Shown piece after piece: positions 6,290 through 11,163 of a stretch of 11,163 nt of DNA. Location of the stretch: positions 1-11,163 of the forward strand of contig SFJG01000064.1 of the NCBI GenBank assembly GCA_004555955.1, in the 5' to 3' direction. Position 1 is the first letter of the stretch. Every line of letters begins with the position of its first letter. The position numbers were made by a program, and so were the translations under genes. This stretch comes from Bacteroidales bacterium (GTDB taxonomy: Bacteria > Bacteroidota > Bacteroidia > Bacteroidales > Muribaculaceae). The notes under the pieces are model-generated. The model was not told the DNA's origin and did not search any database. It worked only from the letters and a program-made list of their open reading frames with translations.

Positions 6290-7666
6290 TTATTTGCAAA
6301 ATTTTTGGTAGTTGCGCTCCACCTCGACGACATAGTTAACCGTCTGACGTCCACGGAAGTAACCATACTTACACACCTCGTCGTTATAGTATTCCGGGTT
6401 GGCTTTCATCAGCAGGGCATCGCTAACGTTGGCATACCACACTTGTGGATTTTTGCCATATTTCTTTGCCAAAGCGATGGCATCGAAGATGTGCGCAATG
6501 CCGCTATTGTATGCCGCAAGCACAAAACGCTGACGCTCAACAGGGTCGCTTACATATTTGACAAGCATCTTATCGAGGTCGACAATCGAGCGCGCGGCGG
6601 CATTAATACATGCCTGCGGGTCGACGATTTGGTCGCCTTCGAGCCCGTAACGGCGCGCCGTGCCGGGCATCATCTGCATTATGCCGCGTGCGCCTGCCCA
6701 CGACACCGCATTGGGGTCGAACTTCGACTCGACATAGCCTTGTGCGGCAAGCAGACGCCAATCCCAACCGATGAGTTTCGCCGCTTCTTTGAAGTAGGCG
6801 TCGAACGGAGATATTTCGCCCCGACGATGGCTGTACTTATACTCGACTGCCTTGGTCATTCGCGACGTGTAGTAATGGTCGTAACGATTTCGCTCATACG
6901 CCTTGGCAGCATCTGTGCCTGCCCATGCGTTAATACTGTCGGCAAGCCAACTATTGGTCAAACTCACCGCCCACGCCGAACGCTGCGGAAAACTCACCTC
7001 CAAGCGTATATCGATGTTCGGGAAATAGGAATGGTCGAGTTGGGCGATGTCGCTGTCGACGATTGTCAATGGAATTTCGCCGCCGGCAACCATCTCTATC
7101 AAGTCTTCCGACATCAGCGTATCGCGAGCGATGGTATGGATGTTGATACCGCCCCCGACTTCGTTATTGAGGTTGCGCAGACGCGACTCGTATTTCGAAT
7201 CTTTCTCGACGTAGACATCTTTGCCGACGAGTTGCGTAACGTCGGAAATTGCCGCCTTGCCTTTTTCGAGCGGCTGTATCAGCACCTGAGTGGTAACATT
7301 TTCGGGACCGCAACTGAGCACGCGCGACTTATATTCTGCGGTGATTGGCACGTTGTAGGCGGCAACATCGATACGCGCCGAGTCGAGTTCTTCGAGCAAC
7401 GCCGACAGGCTCCGAAACACTTCAAACCGCACGGCAATGTGCTTGTCTGCGGCAAAACGATTCATCATGTCGTAGTTGTAGCCCATCAAGTCGCCTTTAT
7501 AGAGGAAATAAGATGTAGGGCTGTAGAGCGTGCCCACGACGATTGTGTCGGGAAGGTTGTGGCAGATGCTGTCGGTTTGCGTTGCATCGGTGCTGCGTCG
7601 ACACGACGTCGACAAAACAACCGTCGCAACGAAGAAAACCAGCATTATGTCGACAAGACGCCGCAT
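6290..7666 (-). CDS. MltF-like membrane-bound lytic murein transglycosylase (lipoprotein)
   Basis: A 458-residue predicted lipoprotein. The N-terminus is a hydrophobic signal (residues 3-21) ending in LSTS-Cys22, a lipobox. No acidic surface-export signal follows the Cys (next residues are RRST), so periplasmic-side anchoring is likely. Residues about 41-265 look like a solute-binding domain (SBP_bac_3), and about 295-400 are an SLT domain with the catalytic Glu313 in AAQGYVESKF, then GARGIMQMMPGTA and AYNSG (385-389). This SBP-plus-SLT order is that of MltF, which cleaves peptidoglycan between MurNAc and GlcNAc to form 1,6-anhydroMurNAc. It follows purM by 11 nt and is probably cotranscribed with it. 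The ATG at 7664-7666 places the signal peptide correctly. Confidence 0.88.
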   Translation of the reverse strand: MRRLVDIMLVFFVATVVLSTSCRRSTDATQTDSICHNLPDTIVVGTLYSPTSYFLYKGDLMGYNYDMMNRFAADKHIAVRFEVFRSLSALLEELDSARIDVAAYNVPITAEYKSRVLSCGPENVTTQVLIQPLEKGKAAISDVTQLVGKDVYVEKDSKYESRLRNLNNEVGGGINIHTIARDTLMSEDLIEMVAGGEIPLTIVDSDIAQLDHSYFPNIDIRLEVSFPQRSAWAVSLTNSWLADSINAWAGTDAAKAYERNRYDHYYTSRMTKAVEYKYSHRRGEISPFDAYFKEAAKLIGWDWRLLAAQGYVESKFDPNAVSWAGARGIMQMMPGTARRYGLEGDQIVDPQACINAAARSIVDLDKMLVKYVSDPVERQRFVLAAYNSGIAHIFDAIALAKKYGKNPQVWYANVSDALLMKANPEYYNDEVCKYGYFRGRQTVNYVVEVERNYQKFCK

Positions 7667-7677
7667 CAGTTGATGTT

Positions 7678-8844
7678 TTAATATTCAAATGTTCCGAATT
7701 CCGACTTGATGGTAAGTCGGTTCGCCGGAGCGTCTGCCACGCGACCAATCACGCGCGCTTCGATGCCGAAACTTTCTGAAATCTCTATGATTCGCGCTGC
7801 ATGCTCCTCGGCAACGTAGAACTCCATACGGTGCCCCATATTGAACACCTTGTACATTTCGCTCCAGTCTGTGCCTGATTGCTCTTTAATGATTCTGAAC
7901 AGCGGGGGTATCGGGAACAGATTGTCTTTAACAACGTGCTTATTCTCAACGAAGTGCATCACCTTGGTCTGCGCACCGCCCGAACAATGCACCATGCCGT
8001 GGATGTCGGCGCGCATCTCGTCGAGCACGCGGCGAACCACCGGCGCATAGGTACGTGTCGGCGACAGTACCAACTTTCCGGCGGTCATCCCCACCTCGTC
8101 AATCCAATCCGTCAGGCGCAAGCCGCCCGAGTAGACAAGGTCGGCGGGAACGCCGTGGTCGTATGTTTCGGGATATTTTTCAGCAAGATATTTTGCAAAC
8201 ACGTCGTGGCGCGCCGAGGTCAAGCCGTTGCTGCCCATGCCGCCATTATATTCGTCTTCGTAGGTCGCTTTGCCCGACGACGACAGTCCGACAATGACAT
8301 CGCCGGCTGAAATGTTGGCGTTGTTTATCACGTCCGCTCTACGCATTCGGCACGTAACCGTGCTGTCGACGATGATGGTGCGCACCAGGTCGCCTACGTC
8401 GGCGGTCTCGCCGCCGGTGCTGTAGATGCCGACGCCCATCGACCGAAGTTGCTCAAGCAATTCTTCAGTGCCGTTGATTATGGCGGCTATAACCTCGCCT
8501 GGCACGAGCATCTTGTTGCGACCGATGGTCGACGAAAGCAATATGCCGTCGGTTGCGCCCACGCACAACAGGTCGTCGATATTCATTATCAGCGAATCTT
8601 GAGCAATGCCTTTCCACACGCTCATGTCGCCTGTCTCTTTCCAATAGGCATAAGCCAACGACGATTTGGTGCCTGCTCCGTCGGCATGCATGATGTTGCA
8701 ATAGTCGGGGTCGCCGCCGATAATGTCGGGAATTATCTTACAAAAAGCCTTCGGAAAAAGACCTTTATCTACGTTGCGGATGGCGTTGTGCACATCCTCT
8801 TTCGATGCCGAAACGCCTCGCAAATCGTACCTCTGTTTATCCAT
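7678..8844 (-). CDS. purM: Phosphoribosylformylglycinamidine cyclo-ligase (AIR synthase) PurM
   Basis: A 388-residue cytosolic enzyme of purine synthesis that uses ATP to close FGAM into AIR. Motifs of the PurM/ThiL/HypE ATP-binding superfamily: HADGAGTKSS with DGAGTK at 55-60 (usually DGVGTK), NIDDLLCVGA (88-97), STGGETADVGD (142-152), GDVIVGLSSSG, and the C-terminal-domain stretches HCSGGAQTKV and NMGHRMEF. It is longer than E. coli PurM (about 345), which from memory is normal for Bacteroidetes. It sits 17 nt after cdsA and 11 nt before the lytic transglycosylase gene. Its product AIR feeds both purines and ThiC. Confidence 0.95.
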   Translation of the reverse strand: MDKQRYDLRGVSASKEDVHNAIRNVDKGLFPKAFCKIIPDIIGGDPDYCNIMHADGAGTKSSLAYAYWKETGDMSVWKGIAQDSLIMNIDDLLCVGATDGILLSSTIGRNKMLVPGEVIAAIINGTEELLEQLRSMGVGIYSTGGETADVGDLVRTIIVDSTVTCRMRRADVINNANISAGDVIVGLSSSGKATYEDEYNGGMGSNGLTSARHDVFAKYLAEKYPETYDHGVPADLVYSGGLRLTDWIDEVGMTAGKLVLSPTRTYAPVVRRVLDEMRADIHGMVHCSGGAQTKVMHFVENKHVVKDNLFPIPPLFRIIKEQSGTDWSEMYKVFNMGHRMEFYVAEEHAARIIEISESFGIEARVIGRVADAPANRLTIKSEFGTFEY

Positions 8845-8861
8845 TTCGTTAGTTGTTATGG

Positions 8862-9677
8862 TTATATCAAGTAGAAGAATATCGTTGTTGCTACCGCTAC
8901 CATCAGGAGGCTGTCGATGCGGTCGAGTATGCCGCCGTGGCCCGGCATGATGTTGCTACTGTCTTTCACTCCGGCATTGCGCTTGATGAGCGATTCTACC
9001 AAGTCGCCCCACGTCGAAAATACGCTTACTACTATCGCATACGCCGTCCAAGCGACAAGACCCATCGCTCCGAAATAGTCGGCAAAATAGACGTTTAACA
9101 CTATGCCGGCTATTATGGCAAACAACAAGCCGCCGAAGAATCCTTCCCACGACTTTTTCGGCGAAATGCGCTCGAACAATCGGTGACGGCCTATCATCGA
9201 GCCTACGCAATATGCGCCGGTGTCGTTTATCCATATAAATATAAGCCCCGCCAAAAGCAACTGAGGCGTGGCTATATCGTAACATAAAACATTCAATAAA
9301 GTCATCGGCAACGCAACGTAGACTTGCGTCATTGCCGACGCTGCTAGCGTCTTATGCCCATCTGCATCATGCAGATACAACTGCGCAACCATCCGTATCA
9401 GCAAATACGGAAGGTAGACGAGCAACGGATGCACCGACAACTGACTATCATATCCGAGGAATACGGCAAGAAACATCAAGCTCCCACCTACGGCGTCGAG
9501 CAACGACATCGGGGTAATGTACTTGCCTCCCGTCAGCAACTTGTGACACTCTATCACGCCTATGGCTGTGAGCGCCGTAAACACACATGCAAACGCCGCA
9601 CCGCCGCACACGATTGCACCTACTATAAGTAACACATAAACCAGCCCGGAAGCCGTACGTATTGCTATCTTCTTCAC
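8862..9677 (-). CDS. cdsA: Phosphatidate cytidylyltransferase (CDP-diglyceride synthase) CdsA
   Basis: A 271-residue polytopic inner-membrane enzyme that makes CDP-diacylglycerol from phosphatidate and CTP, the branch point of phospholipid synthesis. Several hydrophobic segments fill residues about 10-40, 60-100, 115-150, 180-200 and 205-222. The CDS signature is complete: Ser229, Lys232-Arg233, Lys238-Asp239, His247-Gly-Gly and Asp252-Arg-x-Asp255. NDTGAY (151-156) and SPKKSWEGFFGG (172-183) are also typical. The start is GTG: an in-frame TAA lies 7-9 nt upstream and the next in-frame ATG would cost over 50 residues including the first membrane segments. It is first in the minus-strand cluster. 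Confidence 0.95.
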   Translation of the reverse strand: MKKIAIRTASGLVYVLLIVGAIVCGGAAFACVFTALTAIGVIECHKLLTGGKYITPMSLLDAVGGSLMFLAVFLGYDSQLSVHPLLVYLPYLLIRMVAQLYLHDADGHKTLAASAMTQVYVALPMTLLNVLCYDIATPQLLLAGLIFIWINDTGAYCVGSMIGRHRLFERISPKKSWEGFFGGLLFAIIAGIVLNVYFADYFGAMGLVAWTAYAIVVSVFSTWGDLVESLIKRNAGVKDSSNIMPGHGGILDRIDSLLMVAVATTIFFYLI

Positions 9678-9697
9678 AAGTTCTTAAAATTTTTCTA

Positions 9698-9705
9698 CAA
9701 AAATA
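9698..9705 (-). promoter_or_regulatory. Candidate -7 promoter box of the cdsA-purM-mltF cluster
   Basis: TATTTTTG on the minus strand fits TAnnTTTG and ends 20 nt before the cdsA GTG, giving a leader of about 15 nt. No TTTG box is seen at the expected 19-21 bp spacing, so this rests on the -7 element and its position. Confidence 0.4.
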
Positions 9706-9769
9706 CCTTTTTTCCGCTAATCAGCATAATTTTTATGCACAAAATTTCCCATCGTGACGTTTTTTGATA

Positions 9770-9807
9770 AATTCAACAAAACTTTTTGCTTTTATTTTCG
9801 TTGAATT
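9770..9807. repeat. Inverted repeat upstream of the antitoxin promoter, possible operator
   Basis: AATTCAAC (9770-9777) and GTTGAATT (9800-9807) are perfect 8-bp inverted repeats 22 bp apart; the right arm abuts the -33 box. A second, 6-bp pair, TTGAAA (9814-9819) and TTTCAA (9841-9846), brackets the -7 box. Antitoxins of the RelB class usually bind palindromes at their own promoter, so either pair could be the operator. The DNA is AT-rich and chance repeats are not excluded. Confidence 0.3.
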
Positions 9808-9808
9808 A

Positions 9809-9839
9809 TTTGATTGAAAAGAAATAATTATTAGCTTTG
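9809..9839 (+). promoter_or_regulatory. Promoter of the toxin-antitoxin operon
   Basis: TTTG (9809-9812) and TAGCTTTG (9832-9839) are spaced by 19 bp, a full match to the Bacteroidota -33/-7 consensus. Transcription should begin about 9844-9847. The antitoxin has a strong Shine-Dalgarno sequence, AGGAGG at 9850-9855, 7 nt before its ATG. Confidence 0.75.
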
Positions 9840-9862
9840 CTTTCAAAAGAGGAGGATATATT

Positions 9863-10075
9863 ATGGGAACATCTACAATTCACAAAGAGGTGGTAAGAAT
9901 GGAAGTCTCGAACTTGTCGGACCTAAAGTTTCTTAAGGAACTTGCCAATCGAATGGGATGGTCGTTCGAACATGAACGTCGTTCAGGACTCGATGACGCC
10001 ATTGATGACCTTAAAGCAGGTCGTATACATAAAGCAAAGGACGTAGACGACTTGATGGCACAACTTATGCAATAA
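9863..10075 (+). CDS. RelB/DinJ-like type II antitoxin
   Basis: A 70-residue protein, strongly charged, with the C-terminal helix SGLDDAIDDLKAGRIHKAKDVDDLMAQL. That end, with DAI(D/E)DLKxGR and xKAKDVDDL, resembles the small antitoxins that precede RelE/YafQ toxins in Bacteroidetes. The N-terminal half (about 10-33) would hold the dimerising DNA-binding part and the C-terminal half the toxin-wrapping part. Full promoter and AGGAGG site precede it. The toxin reading frame begins 10 nt after its stop. The gene is intact although its toxin is broken, so it may persist as an orphan regulator or as protection against related toxins. The family call is from pattern and context. Confidence 0.8.
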   Translation: MGTSTIHKEVVRMEVSNLSDLKFLKELANRMGWSFEHERRSGLDDAIDDLKAGRIHKAKDVDDLMAQLMQ

Positions 10076-10085
10076 GTCAAGAATA

Positions 10086-10358
10086 ATGTACGAAATTGAA
10101 TACACAACACAATTCCGACGTTCATTCAAAAAGTGCATTAAGCGCGGACTTGACCCGAACGTGTTCAAACAAGCTATCAGTATATTGTAGTCATCGGGTG
10201 TCCTCCCTACTAAATATAAACCACATAAGTTATCGGGCAAATATGCAGGGTTCTGGGAATGCCACCTTCAACCTGACTGGCTACTAATATGGTTGCAAGA
10301 TGACAAACGTTTAGTTTTGCAACTCATCGACACAGGCTCGCATTCTGACTTGTTCTAA
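10086..10358 (+). pseudogene. YafQ-family mRNA interferase toxin, interrupted by an amber codon
   Basis: Reading from the ATG at 10086 gives MYEIEYTTQFRRSFKKC and on to codon 34, then TAG at 10188-10190. The same frame continues without further stops for 55 codons to TAA at 10356-10358, 90 sense positions in all, the usual YafQ length. The part after the amber carries HKLSGKYAGFWECHLQPDW and DTGSHSDLF, which align with E. coli YafQ. His47, His60, Asp64, Trp65, His86 and Phe90 occupy the places of its active-site residues. A single base change (for example TTG to TAG) would explain the break. No in-frame ATG restarts translation after it. The toxin acts as a ribosome-dependent endoribonuclease when whole. 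It is most likely inactive here unless the amber is read through. Confidence 0.85.
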
Positions 10359-10371
10359 AATAATACAACTG

Positions 10372-10405
10372 TTGGTCGGGTATTCTTTTCTTGACCAATT
10401 TTTTT
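10372..10405 (+). terminator. Terminator of the toxin-antitoxin operon
   Basis: TTGGTC (10372-10377) pairs with GACCAA (10393-10398) across a 15-nt loop, and seven T follow (10399-10405). It begins 14 nt after the toxin stop. The stem is only 6 bp and the loop is large, so strength is uncertain. Confidence 0.55.
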
Positions 10406-10534
10406 GACCGTTTTTTCACACGGTCTCGCCGATTCTCCGTTGGGTGGCCGTCCACGACTGCTCGTGCCAACGAGAGCAGAGTTGAGCTTGTTCCGGCTAT
10501 GCCGAGTGCAGCCGATATTATGCAACACCGCACC

Positions 10535-10558
10535 GATGGCATAGATGGCATAGATGCC
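10535..10558. repeat. Short tandem repeat, GATGGCATA
   Basis: Two perfect copies of GATGGCATA (10535-10543 and 10544-10552) are followed by a partial third (GATGCC, 10553-10558). The 9-bp unit keeps reading frame, so it would code for a three-residue repeat (DGI on the plus strand) if the region were translated. Confidence 0.6.
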
Positions 10559-10653
10559 TTCGATACATTGTACATCGGTTGTGAAAAGTTTCCTTTCAAG
10601 GATCTAATGCCTTACACAGCAAGTAGAGTGATGTGAAACAAAAAGTGGAACGA

Positions 10654-11157
10654 TTATTCGCTCCATTTCTCAATTCGTTCTTGAATTATCGATTTTGGCA
10701 ACCGAGAATTGTGTTTCATCAATTCTTGTAATTTGGTTACAGCATCTTGAGGCGTTATTATTTCACATTCTACTAAATGGTCGAAAATAAAAATTATGCC
10801 TTTAACTGTTACATTTGATTCAATCGCTTTCTTGCGTAACTGACCATCGCCTGTTAGTAATGTATATCTGTTCTTTTTAGCGTAATTCCACACAGCACAA
10901 TCAGGAATAGAAACATTACCACCTGCTTTACTCTGCAACTCAATAATCTCAAGCAATTCATCAGCCTCAAAAGATTGAACATTAAGTTTTCCGTTCTTGA
11001 TAAATTTACTAATAGCATTGAATTGCTCTTCATCGGTCAATTCATTGATTACAAAGTCCACTGTATGCACCTTTATAGGTAATTCAAAGAATTGGTCCAA
11101 CAACCCGATAGAATGAAGATCGATGAATATATTCGTGTCATTTACTACTATTTCCAT
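10654..11157 (-). CDS. PIN-domain protein, probable VapC-type toxin nuclease
   Basis: A 167-residue protein with the four acidic residues of the PIN nuclease fold in order: Asp7 (VVNDTN), Glu39 (VINEL), Asp86 (SIPDCAVWNYAKKN) and Asp104 (LLTGDGQLRKKA). These coordinate Mg for RNA cleavage. Residues after about 125 form an extra helical tail ending in RIEKWSE, longer than a minimal VapC (about 130), as in PIN proteins with C-terminal extensions. It is AT-rich compared with the thi and pur genes, suggesting acquired DNA. Upstream (minus strand) TTTAGAATG places a possible TAG stop 1 nt before the ATG, consistent with a partner gene, perhaps the antitoxin, just past the right edge. That partner is not visible, so a stand-alone nuclease is possible. 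Confidence 0.8.
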   Translation of the reverse strand: MEIVVNDTNIFIDLHSIGLLDQFFELPIKVHTVDFVINELTDEEQFNAISKFIKNGKLNVQSFEADELLEIIELQSKAGGNVSIPDCAVWNYAKKNRYTLLTGDGQLRKKAIESNVTVKGIIFIFDHLVECEIITPQDAVTKLQELMKHNSRLPKSIIQERIEKWSE

Positions 11158-11163
11158 TCTAAA

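Larger units (their letters stand above)
10359..10653. other. Intergenic stretch without a supported gene
   Basis: After the terminator, bases about 10406-10560 are visibly GC-richer than the AT-rich flanks. Open frames exist on both strands: plus 10391-10636, TTG start, 81 residues; minus 10324-10599, 91 residues. Neither has a ribosome site, a recognisable domain or a gene-like start. Small structures are present: GACCG/CGGTC (10406-10410 and 10421-10425), an imperfect hairpin at 10458-10479, and a tandem 9-bp repeat GATGGCATA at 10535-10552. It may be the remnant of a gene or mobile element, but I recognise none. Confidence 0.4.

Noticed and set aside
6245..7681. A 478-residue open frame on the plus strand opposite the lytic transglycosylase gene
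   Set aside because: The minus-strand frame has a lipobox, SBP and SLT motifs with a catalytic Glu. The plus frame shows none, and it would start inside the thi operon terminator.
10086..10358. Reading the amber codon in the toxin as a recoded sense codon
   Set aside because: thiS ends with TAG right after its essential Gly-Gly, so amber acts as a normal stop in this genome; no recoding structure is evident around 10188.
10324..10599. A 91-residue minus-strand frame overlapping the toxin end
   Set aside because: It overlaps the toxin C-terminus and the terminator, has no ribosome site and no recognised domain.
10391..10636. An 81-residue plus-strand frame (TTG start) after the toxin
   Set aside because: The start falls within the terminator hairpin, there is no ribosome site, and no family is recognised; I describe the region as intergenic instead.
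1..11163. CRISPR array, tRNA, rRNA or complete insertion sequence
   Set aside because: I saw no regularly spaced repeats, no tRNA cloverleaf, no rRNA stretch and no transposase in any frame.

Overview
The window looks like a chromosomal segment of a gut-type Bacteroidales bacterium (Bacteroidota; Muribaculaceae or a close relative is my guess). Reasons: promoters match the Bacteroidota pattern (TTTG about 20 bp upstream of TAnnTTTG), most genes lack a Shine-Dalgarno sequence, the ThiC and PurM lengths and the thi gene order fit the phylum, and the left edge carries the start of an AAA-ATPase/PD-(D/E)XK-type gene that is expanded in Bacteroidetes.

Layout. Bases 1-58 (minus) hold the 5' end of the ATPase-like gene, with its own promoter. 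Bases 59-342 are a divergent control region. It carries a plus-strand promoter whose predicted start falls at the first helix of a TPP riboswitch (about 203-277), followed by a possible translation-control switch over the only Shine-Dalgarno sequence in the operon. Bases 343-6215 (plus) are a compact thiamin operon: thiD, thiS, a TenI/ThiE-like paralogue, thiE, thiG, thiC, thiH, closed by a strong hairpin terminator at 6237-6273. Bases 6290-9677 (minus) are a convergent housekeeping cluster, transcribed cdsA, purM, then an MltF-like lytic transglycosylase lipoprotein. Bases 9809-10405 (plus) hold a toxin-antitoxin operon: a well-expressed-looking RelB/DinJ-like antitoxin, then a YafQ-family toxin broken by one amber codon that leaves the active-site residues intact downstream. 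Bases 10359-10653 have no gene I can support. Bases 10654-11157 (minus) encode a PIN-domain protein, probably a VapC-type toxin whose partner lies beyond the right edge.

How the genes work together. ThiC makes the pyrimidine (HMP-P) and ThiD phosphorylates it to HMP-PP. ThiS-thiocarboxylate, ThiG and the radical-SAM ThiH make the thiazole phosphate, TenI may aromatise it, and ThiE joins the two halves into thiamin phosphate. The end product TPP is read by the leader riboswitch. The ThiS-activating enzyme ThiF is absent from the operon and must be supplied from elsewhere. The right-hand 1.3 kb contrasts with the rest: it is an accessory patch of toxin-antitoxin modules, one visibly decaying.

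I did not find a convincingly new system. The most notable items are the predicted riboswitch expression platform, the amber-broken yafQ with its retained antitoxin, and the missing thiF.
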